From Staphylococcus pseudoxylosus (GTDB taxonomy: Bacteria > Bacillota > Bacilli > Staphylococcales > Staphylococcaceae), in contig NZ_RCVN01000009.1 of the NCBI RefSeq assembly GCF_003697915.1, positions 1 to 64,000 of the forward strand: a stretch of 64,000 nucleotides of DNA. The letters are read 5' to 3'. How positions within the stretch are numbered: position 1 is the first letter of the stretch; each line of letters starts with the position of its first letter. Positions 1-8,417 of the stretch are shown piece after piece. A program made the translations under genes and the position numbers. Below the pieces are notes generated by a model that had not been told where the DNA came from, did no database searches, and saw only the letters and a list, made by a program, of their open reading frames with translations.

Positions 1-55
1 ACACTGACATGATAAATTAGTGGTTAGCTATATTTTTTTACTTTGCAACAGAACC
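1..55 (+). mobile_element. Right end of an IS431/IS257-like (IS6 family) insertion sequence
   Basis: Positions 40-55 read ACTTTGCAACAGAACC, the reverse complement of the GGTTCTGTTGCAAAGT terminal inverted repeat of IS431/IS257. The preceding 39 bases match, as I remember it, the stretch between the transposase stop codon and the right terminal repeat of that element. The transposase gene itself would lie just outside the window, reading toward it. IS6-family elements transpose by cointegrate formation and usually leave an 8-bp target duplication; the adjoining candidate would be positions 56-63. Identification is by recall of the IS end sequence. Confidence 0.85.
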
Positions 56-737
56 TTTAATTTTATCTTAAAAATAGTATATAGAAATAATGGTTTTTAT
101 TAAGTAGAAATGATTTGTTAAAATATATTATAAGAAGGTGGATTTTTCATATACTCTTGTTAGGCATGTAATAGTTCATTAGCTACAAAAGATGTGATTA
201 TTTCATATAAATTAAATAAAGTAGTGTGAATTTTATTTGGGCATTGTTCCATATTCTTTCTACTTATTATTATTTTAGAATTTTTGTTACTTCAATTAAA
301 AATTCGATAACTTCTTCTATAATAAGTCAATATTTCGTTGTATTTATAGAGCGCACGTTTATGCAGTTCTTCATGGGTTTCGCAATTACTAATACTATAG
401 AAGTTAATTTGCAATATTTTCCTTTTCTACCTTTTTCATAATATTTTTTTGTTCGGTTATGATTTAATAACTTTCTCAAGATATTTTATAAATTTATTTT
501 TATTAATTGGTTAACTATAAAAAACAGTTTTGGAAATAGTCAATCAGTATATAAATGTAGGTGATTGAGTTTCAATGATTCAAATAGAATTGATTACAAA
601 TCTAGAATTTTTGCATTAATATTTTCTATTGCTATTAAAAATAACTAAAAGTGGTTATTAAGCGTACTTTTTAAAAAATATTGATGAATAATTTTTGTTA
701 GTGTTAATATTTTCATTGTAAGAGAGGAGGAAGGTAT
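56..737. other. AT-rich stretch without a supported gene
   Basis: This 680-bp stretch between the IS end and the HAD gene is very AT-rich. A 71-codon plus-strand frame at 226-441 has no convincing ribosome binding site and no family resemblance. On the minus strand, 485-327 could encode a short lysine/tyrosine-rich tail faintly like the C-terminus of an IS110-type transposase, but this is weak. I see no tRNA or clear promoter apart from the GAGGAGG at 724-730 that serves the next gene. Confidence 0.5.
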
Positions 738-1481
738 GTGATTTATGTATTTGATGTAGATGGAACGATATGTTTTAACGGACGATACATTGAACCTAAT
801 TTGCAAGAAAGTATAAAATGCTTGGGTGAAGAGTACCAAGTAATATTTGCTTCGGCGAGGCCAATAAGGGATTTGTTACCAATTGTTCATAATTTTGAGA
901 ACAATACTCTAATTGGTGGAAATGGTTCTATAATTTCCATAGATGATCAGGTTGAGGTGATAGAATATATACCTTTTGAGGAATATGAATTTATTAAAAG
1001 TGTAATAAATGATTATAACTTAGACTATATAATCGATGGATCATTTGATTATTCAGCAAAAGTGAGTATTGAGAATAAAATTTACAAACAACTTGATCCA
1101 GATAATCTTGCAAAAAACGTTGAACTAAGTAAGATAAAGGAACCGATTAAAATTATATTAATAGATGTACCAGAAAATTTATATAATGAGATAAGAAAAT
1201 CATTTGAAAGTTATGAAAAATTATTGTCCATTAGTTATCATGAAAGCGATAACAACATCGACATAACAGCTAAAGACATAAATAAGTTTACTACGTTACA
1301 CAAGATAATTAGCAACCAGCCGTATGTTGCTTATGGTAACGATATTAATGATTTTGAATTACTAAAAAATGCAGAAAAAGCTTATTATATTACATCTGAA
1401 GATAAAGATTTACCAATTGGTAACGTTAATATAGTTTCAAGTGATTCTCAATCAGTAGAAAATGCATTAAGGTATCTTTAA
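738..1481 (+). CDS. HAD-superfamily phosphatase (Cof-type)
   Basis: A 247-residue soluble protein of the haloacid dehalogenase superfamily. Motif I is DVDGT, with the nucleophile Asp6 and general acid/base Asp8, followed by the SAR motif II near residues 38-40. The metal-binding motif IV is GNDINDF around residues 200-206. The long insert between motifs II and III fits a C2-capped Cof/YidA-type sugar-phosphate or nucleotide phosphatase. The start is GTG at 738, chosen because GAGGAGG ends 7 bases upstream and no ATG fits the frame. It stands alone next to an IS end, so it may be accessory. The substrate cannot be read from sequence. Confidence 0.85.
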   Translation: MIYVFDVDGTICFNGRYIEPNLQESIKCLGEEYQVIFASARPIRDLLPIVHNFENNTLIGGNGSIISIDDQVEVIEYIPFEEYEFIKSVINDYNLDYIIDGSFDYSAKVSIENKIYKQLDPDNLAKNVELSKIKEPIKIILIDVPENLYNEIRKSFESYEKLLSISYHESDNNIDITAKDINKFTTLHKIISNQPYVAYGNDINDFELLKNAEKAYYITSEDKDLPIGNVNIVSSDSQSVENALRYL

Positions 1482-1651
1482 ATAGGAGAGTGTATGTACT
1501 TGTCACAGAATTTAAAAAATTAGAGGCCTAATAGTAAGGGAATTCTTAAATCCTTTTGTTATAGTAAATAGGCAAATAACAAAATAGTACTTAATAGCTA
1601 TGAACCAAATTGTTTATCACAATTTCTAAGCGAAGAGGGGATGTGTAAATA

Positions 1652-2122
1652 ATGGACTTTAAAGAAGCAACGATTTCTGATGCGCCAATCATTCACAAGT
1701 TGATGATTAAAGCATTTTCAGAATACAAAAATGATGAAATTCCATCTAGCGCTTTAGAGGAAACAGAAAAGAGTATTAGTGTAGCATTATTGGAAGAAGG
1801 CGAAAAAGCTTTAATCGCATATGAGTCAGATGAACCAGTGGCAATGGCTAGATTTAAAATAGATAATTATAAAATGAATTTTTATCGACTATCTGTAGAC
1901 CCTTTATACCAAGGGAAAGGTATAGGAAAGCATTTATTAAAGGCATTAGAAATATATGCAAAAAATAAAGGTGTATCAGAAATTATATGTAAAGTTCGTG
2001 TGAACTTAAAAAGAAATGTTAGTCTTTATAAAGATAAAGGCTATTTTATATTTGATAATTATACTATTGATAAGGCGAATAATAAGTCGTTACATATTGT
2101 ATCTATGAAGAAATTTATTTAA
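1652..2122 (+). CDS. GNAT-family N-acetyltransferase
   Basis: A 156-residue protein with the Gcn5-related fold. The acetyl-CoA pyrophosphate loop is Q87-G-K-G-I-G92 (family pattern Q/R-x-x-G-x-G/A), preceded by the beta-strand RLSVDPLY and followed by a helix. The C-terminal half contains N-x-x-x-x-x-LY-x-x-x-GY, typical of motif B. It probably transfers acetyl from acetyl-CoA to a small amine or protein; the substrate is unknown. The start ATG at 1652 follows GAGGGG at 1635-1640 at a somewhat long distance. It is monocistronic or loosely linked with the ArsR gene 65 bp downstream. Confidence 0.85.
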   Translation: MDFKEATISDAPIIHKLMIKAFSEYKNDEIPSSALEETEKSISVALLEEGEKALIAYESDEPVAMARFKIDNYKMNFYRLSVDPLYQGKGIGKHLLKALEIYAKNKGVSEIICKVRVNLKRNVSLYKDKGYFIFDNYTIDKANNKSLHIVSMKKFI

Positions 2123-2161
2123 GTATGTAATAGTTATAAAAATCAAGGGAGTATATCATAA

Positions 2162-2189
2162 TTGACATATCGAGAAAAGGCGATATAAT
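2162..2189 (+). promoter_or_regulatory. Sigma-A promoter overlapping the annotated ArsR start
   Basis: TTGACA at 2162-2167 and TATAAT at 2184-2189, both perfect consensus, are separated by 16 bp. Transcription should begin about 2195-2198, which is downstream of the first possible ArsR ATG (2188) and coincides with the second in-frame ATG (2197). This suggests either a leaderless mRNA or a chance promoter. Confidence 0.6.
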
Positions 2190-2511
2190 GTGGAATATGG
2201 AATATTTAAATATTTTTAAAGCTCTATCAAATGAAACAAGATTAAATATTTTGAAATGGTTAAAAGACCCTGAAGTAAATTTTCCAAAACAAGGTGCACA
2301 TTTACCTAAAGGAGTGAGTCTTAAAGGTGGGGTATGTGTTGGAGACATACAAGAGAAAGCAAATGCTTCACAGTCTACGATCTCTCAATATTTAACAATC
2401 TTACAAAATGCAGGTCTTTTAGAATCGGTTCGATATGGCCAGTGGACTTATTATAGAAGAAATGAAGAGACCATTAAGGTACTGGCAGAAAATATAAAAA
2501 CAGAAATTTAA
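2188..2511 (+). CDS. ArsR-family winged-helix transcriptional regulator
   Basis: A 107-residue helix-turn-helix protein. The N-terminus LNIFKALSNETRLNIL is the hallmark ArsR/SmtB dimerisation and first-helix motif, and ASQSTISQYLTILQNAGLL is the recognition helix. An unusual loop with GVSLKGGVCVG contains one cysteine, but there is no classical ELCVCDL metal site, so the inducer is unknown. The conventional start is ATG 2188 with AAAAGG upstream. However, a perfect promoter covers 2162-2189, and the alternative ATG at 2197 (104 residues) would sit right at the predicted transcript start. It lies directly upstream of a broken transporter gene that it may once have controlled. Confidence 0.88.
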   Translation: MWNMEYLNIFKALSNETRLNILKWLKDPEVNFPKQGAHLPKGVSLKGGVCVGDIQEKANASQSTISQYLTILQNAGLLESVRYGQWTYYRRNEETIKVLAENIKTEI

Positions 2512-2532
2512 CGTCTATAAATTTCTGTTTTT
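2496..2532 (+). terminator. Rho-independent terminator after the ArsR gene
   Basis: AAAAACAGAAATTTA (2496-2510) pairs with TAAATTTCTGTTTTT (about 2517-2531) around a short loop. The arm begins inside the last codons and stop of the ArsR gene, and the downstream arm ends in a T-rich run. Confidence 0.75.
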
Positions 2533-2592
2533 ATTATTTTTAATTTATATCGAGAAATTTAGATATCCAGATATTCAAATAGGAGGATTAAT

Positions 2593-2883
2593 ATGAAATT
2601 GTTTGTTTATATCCTAGCTATCATAGCGGGATCAGTACTTAGTTTTGAAAGTGCAATTTATGGAAAACTAGGTGAAAATATAGGCCAATTAGCTATCGGC
2701 ATTATAATAGACCACTTTGGCTGGTTTGACAGTTTAGTTATTCATTTTGAATGGAGAAGATTTATAGCACTCTTATTTATGGCAATAGCACTGTATTTTA
2801 TTTATAAAGGAAATTTGCGTTCTAAAAACGACAAAGTAAAACTTTACTATAAAGAACAAGAAACAAGTATTAATAAAATATAA
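2593..2883 (+). pseudogene. DMT-family transporter (DUF606/YdcZ type) with internal deletion
   Basis: The 96-residue product starts like a YdcZ (DUF606) membrane transporter (KLFVYILAIIAGSVLSFESA, then YGKLGENIG). It then jumps straight to that family's C-terminal signature (IGIIIDHFGWF, then a last membrane helix). The central helices are absent; family members are about 140 residues or more. The reading frame is kept, so this looks like an in-frame internal deletion with the junction near GENIG/QLAIG (about codons 31-32). A strong AGGAGG sits upstream of ATG 2593. A functional minimal protein cannot be excluded, but transport activity is unlikely. It probably formed a regulator/transporter pair with the ArsR gene. 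Confidence 0.7.
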
Positions 2884-3237
2884 TTAATGATTATAATTAT
2901 TATACTTCAGTAATGGCTACGATTTTTAACATGGTATGACTTGCTCATTTGAAATGTGAATCAAATAGAGAGAAGTATTAGGGATAACCTAGAAATAAAT
3001 TGATGTTTTTATAAGAATCTGAGAGATTATTAGAGAGCAGCTTAGTATATTAACTCATGACTTCTAATTATATGTACTACTCAAAGTTTAATTATTATAT
3101 TTTCAAATCAAACATTTTCACTTTAGCTATTGCATCTTACTATGATAGCTTTAAAATGGAGACTAAGTAGTTACAACGAAATTAATAAATAAAATTTTAT
3201 TGTAAAAATGAAAATGCAATTTGGGAGAATATAAACT
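2884..3237. other. Intergenic region, nothing recognised
   Basis: A 354-bp AT-rich stretch with stops in all frames. I see no tRNA, strong hairpin with T-tract, or repeat. The only clear signal is the GGGAG ribosome binding site near 3222-3226 for the next small gene. Confidence 0.5.
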
Positions 3238-3450
3238 ATGAAAAAACCAAGTTTGAGGGCTATACTATTTACTATATTTTGGCTTTTAGTATTGTTATAT
3301 GCAGCTTATGTAACATTTGCAGATCATAAGATACCTTATCATCCAATCATATTCTTGTTTTTATTTGCAATAGGTGCAAATATTATTAAGAAAGTAGCGC
3401 CGAAAGATAATTATGAAAAATATCAAAATAATGAAGATAGATTACGATAA
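3238..3450 (+). CDS. Small membrane protein, function unknown
   Basis: A 70-residue protein with two predicted membrane segments (about residues 9-28 and 36-50) joined by a short loop. It ends in a charged tail (KKVAPKDNYEKYQNNEDRLR) that is probably cytoplasmic. A GGGAG ribosome binding site lies about 11 bases before ATG 3238. It sits alone between the accessory cluster and the tryptophan leader. I do not recognise a family; the good start signal and membrane topology support a real gene. Confidence 0.6.
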   Translation: MKKPSLRAILFTIFWLLVLLYAAYVTFADHKIPYHPIIFLFLFAIGANIIKKVAPKDNYEKYQNNEDRLR

Positions 3451-3527
3451 AACGTGTGAATCCAAGCTTTTTAATAATTGATTCACTGTTGAAGATGGTA
3501 ATAGAATTCATGAATTAAATTTAAATG

Positions 3528-3556
3528 TTGACAAATTCGATTTATACTAGTAGGAT
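3528..3556 (+). promoter_or_regulatory. Promoter of the tryptophan operon leader
   Basis: A perfect -35 TTGACA at 3528-3533 is followed 17 bp later by TAGGAT at 3551-3556 (4 of 6 matches to TATAAT). Transcription starting near 3563 would include both T-box elements. Confidence 0.55.
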
Positions 3557-3564
3557 TTTACTTA

Positions 3565-3787
3565 ATTACTAATCGCAACAGAAGTTGCCATTTGAAAGAT
3601 AACGTAGCAAATATGTGATGTAGCAATAAGAAAGCTAATGGTTGATGGAAATTAGCACTGCATATATTGTGAATTGGGCTTTTAAATGAAAATTAAATAG
3701 CAATTAAAGTGAACAATGAATTTGTTAACTAAGGTGGCACCACGGTAACGCGTCCTTACAGTATGCGTTAGTGTGGTGTTTTTTTAT
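3565..3787 (+). promoter_or_regulatory. T-box riboswitch 1 (tRNA-Trp), upstream of trpE
   Basis: The first of two T-box leaders. The stem I region holds the conserved AGAAAGCTAATGGTTGATGG arm. A specifier-loop sequence follows, in which the Trp codon TGG (3675-3677) is followed by a purine. The T-box/antiterminator motif AAGGTGGCACCACGG begins at 3731. A competing terminator follows: CACCAC and ACGC arms pair with GCGT and GTGGTG, then TTTTTTT to about 3785. Uncharged tRNA-Trp is expected to stabilise the antiterminator and allow readthrough. Confidence 0.88.
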
Positions 3788-3799
3788 ATTAAAATTGAA

Positions 3800-4021
3800 C
3801 TGAATCGGAAGACAAAATGAAGTAAGTGATGATTAGGTAGTTGCAGAAAGTTAGTGGTTGATGAGAACTAACACCTACATATACTGAAATTGGGTTTTGT
3901 TGGATTAAAAATGAATAAACAAAGAGAGAGTAGATGATTTTTAATAAAATAGATATCTACTAATTTAGGTGGTACCGCGCGTCAGCGTCCTTAAACATTG
4001 TTTAAGGATGCTGATTTTTTT
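3800..4021 (+). promoter_or_regulatory. T-box riboswitch 2 (tRNA-Trp), directly before trpE
   Basis: A second complete T-box. It has AGTGATG, the AGAAAGTTAGTGGTTGATG apical arm closed by CTAAC, specifier TGG at 3891-3893, and the T-box sequence AGGTGGTACCGCG at 3966-3978. Its terminator is CAGCGTCCTTAAAC (3983-3996) pairing with GTTTAAGGATGCTG (about 4000-4013), with T residues to 4021. The ribosome binding site AGGAGG lies just downstream. Both leaders read the same codon, so trp transcripts must pass two tRNA-Trp checkpoints in series. Confidence 0.92.
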
Positions 4022-4038
4022 ATAAGGAGGAAAGTAAT

Positions 4039-5445
4039 ATGAAAGTACAATATCAAAAATTAAATGCTGAAGTTACCCCAGAAGCACTAGCAAGATTAAG
4101 AAATAATAAAATAATTCTAGAAAGTTCAGATCAATCTCAATTAAAAGGGCGTTATTCTATTGTCATATTCGACACGTATGGGTCTGTTACTTTAGATAAT
4201 GACGTAATGACTGTAGAAACACCGAACGGAATAAACATAGAACGTAACCAACCATATGACAAGATGAAGGAACTGATTGACCAATACAAAATGACTATAG
4301 ATGACGAAATATTGGCACAATTGCCATTTATATCAGGGTTCGTAGGATCATGTAGTTTTGATCTAGTGAGACATGAATTTCCGGTATTAAAGCAAATTGA
4401 ATTAGCAGATCATCCACAACACGATACGAAATTTTATATGGTAGAAGATGTTTATATTTTTGATCATTATAAAGAGCACTTATATGTTATAGCGACAAAC
4501 TTATTTTCTGATGACAATGACTCACAATTACAGGAACGTGTGCAACGTCGTGTGGCAGAATTGCAAAAAATTAATATTTATCCAACACAAATTGAACATC
4601 CTTTAACAGAGAAGGAAATAAAATCTAATATGGCACCAACACAATTTATTGAAACGGTTGAACATATGAAAACACTTATTCAACAAGGAGATATGTTCCA
4701 AGTTGTACCATCGATTATTTATAGCTACGAACACTTTTTTGGTCAACAACTACAACAATTGTCATACCAACTTTATCAAAATCTAAAACGACAAAATCCA
4801 AGTCCATATATGTACTATATGAATATGGATGAACCCATTATTGTTGGAAGTTCACCTGAGAGTTTTGTAAAGGTACATGGTGAAACAGTAATCACTAATC
4901 CAATTGCTGGAACAATTAAAAGAGGTGCTACTGAAGATGAGGATAAATTAAATGAAACGCAGTTGAAAAATGATGATAAAGAATTAAGTGAACATAGTAT
5001 GTTGGTTGATTTAGGACGCAATGACATTCATAGAGTAAGTCAAACAGGAACGTCAAAAATCCAAAAACTAATGACAATTGAACGCTATGAACATATAATG
5101 CACATCGTGAGTGAAGTAACTGGTAAATTAAAAAATAATTATTCTCCAATGACGGTAATTGCGAGTTTATTACCTACAGGCACGGTTTCGGGTGCACCAA
5201 AACTCAGAGCGATTCAACGTATCTACGAATCACAACCACATAAGCGTGGCGTTTATAGTGGAGGTATTGGTTATATTAATTGTAATCATGATTTAGATTT
5301 TGCATTAGCAATAAGAACGATGATGATTGATGGGACGCATGTGAATGTTCAAGCAGGCTGCGGTGTAGTATTTGACTCTATACCTGAAAAAGAGCTTGAA
5401 GAAACGAAGTTGAAAGCCAAAAGTTTATTGGAGGTATCACCATGA
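4039..5445 (+). CDS. trpE: Anthranilate synthase component I
   Basis: A 468-residue chorismate-utilising enzyme. With the TrpG glutaminase it converts chorismate and glutamine to anthranilate, the first committed step of tryptophan synthesis. C-terminal chorismate-binding motifs are visible: VGSSPESF, the INPIAGTIKRG-like segment TNPIAGTIKRGAT, DLGRNDIHRV, and GTVSGAPKLRA followed by the YSGGIGYI strand. The start ATG 4039 has AGGAGG 12 bases upstream, right after the second T-box terminator. It overlaps trpG by 4 bases (ATGA), indicating translational coupling. It is slightly shorter than enterobacterial TrpE, as is normal for staphylococci. Confidence 0.97.
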   Translation: MKVQYQKLNAEVTPEALARLRNNKIILESSDQSQLKGRYSIVIFDTYGSVTLDNDVMTVETPNGINIERNQPYDKMKELIDQYKMTIDDEILAQLPFISGFVGSCSFDLVRHEFPVLKQIELADHPQHDTKFYMVEDVYIFDHYKEHLYVIATNLFSDDNDSQLQERVQRRVAELQKINIYPTQIEHPLTEKEIKSNMAPTQFIETVEHMKTLIQQGDMFQVVPSIIYSYEHFFGQQLQQLSYQLYQNLKRQNPSPYMYYMNMDEPIIVGSSPESFVKVHGETVITNPIAGTIKRGATEDEDKLNETQLKNDDKELSEHSMLVDLGRNDIHRVSQTGTSKIQKLMTIERYEHIMHIVSEVTGKLKNNYSPMTVIASLLPTGTVSGAPKLRAIQRIYESQPHKRGVYSGGIGYINCNHDLDFALAIRTMMIDGTHVNVQAGCGVVFDSIPEKELEETKLKAKSLLEVSP

Positions 5446-6038
5446 TATTAATTGTCGATAACTATGATTCTTTTACTTATAATTTAGTGAATATGATAGC
5501 ACAACATAAAGAAGTGATTATTAAATATCCAGATGACCCTAGTATATATAATTTAAATGTTGAAGGCATTGTGATATCACCAGGTCCTGGTCATCCATTA
5601 GATACGCATAATCTAATAAATATTATTAAGTACTATGAAAATAAACCTATATTAGGTGTGTGCTTAGGTGCGCAAGCGTTAACTTGTTATCATAATGGGG
5701 ATGTAATCCAAAGTGAACATATTATGCATGGTAAAAAAGATCAAATGCAAATCATAAAAGAGACAAAGTTATACTCTGATATTCCAGAATATTCTGAAAT
5801 AATGAGATACCATTCACTTATTAGTAATCCACAAACGCTGCCTAAATCTTTAGCAATTACAGCAAAAACGAATGATTGTATTCAATCATTCGAACATTTA
5901 CAGTTATTACATTTCGGTATTCAGTATCATCCTGAATCATTTGCAACTGAATTTGGAGAACAAATTATTAAAAACTTTTTAAATATTGTAGAGGAGGTTG
6001 AAAGTCATGGAATTACAAGCATTACTCAATCAATATAA
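5442..6038 (+). CDS. trpG: Anthranilate synthase component II (glutamine amidotransferase)
   Basis: A 198-residue class I glutamine amidotransferase subunit that supplies ammonia to TrpE. The oxyanion strand is SPGPGHP near residues 46-52. The nucleophile is Cys74 in LGVCLGAQ, and the His-Glu of the triad lies in QYHPESF near residue 168. The start overlaps the trpE stop in ATGA, and the 3' end overlaps trpD by 32 bases. The same fold serves PabA in folate synthesis, so this subunit could be amphibolic, but its place in the operon argues for tryptophan. Confidence 0.96.
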   Translation: MILIVDNYDSFTYNLVNMIAQHKEVIIKYPDDPSIYNLNVEGIVISPGPGHPLDTHNLINIIKYYENKPILGVCLGAQALTCYHNGDVIQSEHIMHGKKDQMQIIKETKLYSDIPEYSEIMRYHSLISNPQTLPKSLAITAKTNDCIQSFEHLQLLHFGIQYHPESFATEFGEQIIKNFLNIVEEVESHGITSITQSI

Positions 6039-7023
6039 ACCATTAAACCAGCGACAAATGAATGCATTTATTGAGTTACTTATTTCTGAAGATGTGAAAG
6101 ATGAAGTGAAAATAGAATATTTAACTTCGTTTTCTGAAAAAGAAATTACACAGGAAGAATTAACATACATTGCTAAAAGTTTGATACATTCTATGTATGA
6201 TCAACAGCCTTACTATCCAAATAGTATGTGTGTTTGCGGTACTGGTGGAGATAAATCTAATAGCTTCAATATTTCAACTACTGTCTCTTTTATAATCGCG
6301 AGTACCAGGGTTCCAGTTATTAAACATGGTAATAAGAGTGTTACGTCATCATCAGGAAGTACAGATTTACTCAATGCGATGCAAATTCAAACTACTTCTG
6401 TAGCACAGACACCGAGTCAATTAGCCGATACAGGCTTAGCATTTTTAAGTGCGACAGAAACATATCCAATTATGAAGCAAATACAACCTATAAGAAAACA
6501 TATGAGTAATCCAACGATTTTTAATATAACAGGCCCGATAATAAATCCTTTTAAATTGGATTATCAAGTTATGGGTGTCTATGAAACTTCAAAACTAGAC
6601 AAAATTGCTCAAACGTTAGCAGATTTAGGGCGCAAAAAAGCAATTGTAGTGTATGGGGCTAATGGTATGGATGAAGCAACCTTGTCTGGAGACAATATCA
6701 TATATGAAGTGAACGCAAATGAAAGTGTTAAAACTTATACTTTAAATGCTATCGATGTTGGGTTAGATTATGCGCCAAATGAAGACCTAATTGGTGGTAC
6801 ACCAGCTGAAAATTTAGAAATCACTAAAAATATTTTAAATGGAACAGATCGCAGTGCTAAAAGAGATGTCGTTGTATTGAATGCTGGTATTGCACTATAT
6901 GTATCAGAGCAAGTGAGTACAATTCAAGAAGGCGTAAGTAAAGCACAGAAATTGATTGATGAAGGCGAAGCATTAGCGCAATATAACAAAATGGGAGGCA
7001 AAACGTATGACTATATTGGATGA
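6007..7023 (+). CDS. trpD: Anthranilate phosphoribosyltransferase
   Basis: A 338-residue enzyme that joins anthranilate to phosphoribosyl pyrophosphate. Its signature is [15 protein letters not shown] (PRPP/Mg binding), followed by [17 protein letters not shown] and the helix with [15 protein letters not shown] use ATG 6007, with GAGGAGG at 5991-5997 nine bases upstream. An in-frame TTG at 5998 touches the Shine-Dalgarno sequence and is unlikely. The gene begins within the last 32 bases of trpG and runs into trpC by 17 bases, so translation is probably coupled along the operon. Confidence 0.96.
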   Translation: MELQALLNQYKPLNQRQMNAFIELLISEDVKDEVKIEYLTSFSEKEITQEELTYIAKSLIHSMYDQQPYYPNSMCVCGTGGDKSNSFNISTTVSFIIASTRVPVIKHGNKSVTSSSGSTDLLNAMQIQTTSVAQTPSQLADTGLAFLSATETYPIMKQIQPIRKHMSNPTIFNITGPIINPFKLDYQVMGVYETSKLDKIAQTLADLGRKKAIVVYGANGMDEATLSGDNIIYEVNANESVKTYTLNAIDVGLDYAPNEDLIGGTPAENLEITKNILNGTDRSAKRDVVVLNAGIALYVSEQVSTIQEGVSKAQKLIDEGEALAQYNKMGGKTYDYIG

Positions 7024-7789
7024 AATCGTATTATATAAAAAGGATTTGCTCGAACAGGGCTATTATGAAGAAAAATTAAAAACACTTGATGATGTAGATA
7101 TTTCACATAAAACTACATTTAAGGCACAAATAGATGAATCAGATCGATTAGCCGTTATTGCAGAAATTAAATCTAAAAGTCCAACATTAAATGAATTGCC
7201 AGGTAGAGATTTAGCGCAACAAGTTAAAGATTATGAAGCGCACGGCGCTAATGCAGTCTCAATATTAACTGATGAGCAGTATTTTGGTGGTAGCTATGAA
7301 CGTTTACAATCCTTAACTACTCAAACTGACTTACCAGTATTATGTAAAGACTTTGTCGTAGATAAAATACAAATAGATGTAGCTAAAAAAGCAGGTGCTT
7401 CAATGATTCTATTGATTGTCAATGTCTTAACTGATCAGCAATTAAAAGAGTTATATCAATATGCAACGTCATTAAATTTAGAAGTTCTTGTTGAGGTGCA
7501 TGATAAAGAAGAGTTATCACGTGCTTATCAGCTAAATCCACAAATTATTGGCGTGAATAATCGTGATCTAAAAAGATTTGTTACAGACGTCTTGCATACT
7601 AATGAAATTTTAGAAAATAAAAAAGATGGTTATTATTATATTTCGGAAAGTGGCATTCGTGATGAACAAGATGTAGCGAATATTGTTGATTCTGGTATAG
7701 ATGGTTTATTGATTGGTGAATCGTTAATGAAATGTGATGATTTAAGCCAGTTTCTACCGGGATTAAAATTAAATAAGGTGAAGCAATGA
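7007..7789 (+). CDS. trpC: Indole-3-glycerol phosphate synthase
   Basis: A 260-residue TIM-barrel enzyme that closes the indole ring of carboxyphenylamino-deoxyribulose phosphate. Active-site segments are IAEIKSKSP (catalytic lysines near residues 53-55), [32 protein letters not shown] and LIGESLM, in family order. It overlaps trpD by 17 bases, with GGGAGG just before the ATG, and overlaps trpF by 4 bases (ATGA). This is the monofunctional form, separate from TrpF, as usual in Firmicutes. Confidence 0.96.
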   Translation: MTILDEIVLYKKDLLEQGYYEEKLKTLDDVDISHKTTFKAQIDESDRLAVIAEIKSKSPTLNELPGRDLAQQVKDYEAHGANAVSILTDEQYFGGSYERLQSLTTQTDLPVLCKDFVVDKIQIDVAKKAGASMILLIVNVLTDQQLKELYQYATSLNLEVLVEVHDKEELSRAYQLNPQIIGVNNRDLKRFVTDVLHTNEILENKKDGYYYISESGIRDEQDVANIVDSGIDGLLIGESLMKCDDLSQFLPGLKLNKVKQ

Positions 7790-8415
7790 AGTTAAAATTT
7801 TGTGGTTTTCGTCAGCTATCAGATGTGAAGAAAGCAAAAGATTTAGACATTGATGCGATGGGTTTTATCCATTTTTCCAAAAGTAAGCGATTTGTTGATA
7901 TTCAAACCATTAGACAATTTACAGATACTATCCCTGATGATAAGGAAAAGGTAGTTATCCTGGTGAATCCAGATTACGATGTGATAGACAATTTAATAGA
8001 AGAAACTGGTATCACATCAATTCAATTACACGGTGAGGAACCATTAGCCACAATCTCATATATAAGACAAAAAAGTAAGGTTATTAAGATTATTAAAGCC
8101 TTGCCGGCTAAAGATAGTGCATCATTACTGACAGCAATTGAATATTATAAACATGTAGTAGACCAATTTATTATAGACACCCCATCACAAAACTATGGTG
8201 GTACAGGCAAAGTGTATGATTGGGAAATACTTGAAGTTGTTAAGGATATTGATTATTTGATTGCAGGCGGTATCAATTATGAAAATATTCAAAAGATAGA
8301 AAAATTATCACTACAACATAGTGGTTATGATATTGCTAGTGGTATAGAAACAAATAATGATAAAGATAAATGTAAAATGCAATCAATAATAGAACTTGTA
8401 AAAGGAGCTCATTAA
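7786..8415 (+). CDS. trpF: Phosphoribosylanthranilate isomerase
   Basis: A 209-residue TIM-barrel isomerase catalysing the Amadori rearrangement between the TrpD and TrpC steps. The N-terminal KFCGF carries the general base Cys6, and [19 protein letters not shown] carries the catalytic Asp and phosphate-loop glycines. The C-terminal [10 protein letters not shown] and YDIASGIET match the second phosphate-binding half. The start overlaps the trpC stop by 4 bases, and trpB follows after 2 bases. Confidence 0.95.
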   Translation: MKLKFCGFRQLSDVKKAKDLDIDAMGFIHFSKSKRFVDIQTIRQFTDTIPDDKEKVVILVNPDYDVIDNLIEETGITSIQLHGEEPLATISYIRQKSKVIKIIKALPAKDSASLLTAIEYYKHVVDQFIIDTPSQNYGGTGKVYDWEILEVVKDIDYLIAGGINYENIQKIEKLSLQHSGYDIASGIETNNDKDKCKMQSIIELVKGAH

Positions 8416-8417
8416 TT

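Noticed and set aside
226..441. 71-codon hydrophobic reading frame
   Set aside because: GTG start without ribosome binding site, no family resemblance, and composition like the surrounding AT-rich non-coding DNA.
5998..6006. TTG start for trpD
   Set aside because: It abuts the GAGGAGG site directly; ATG 6007 has proper spacing and fits the family N-terminus.
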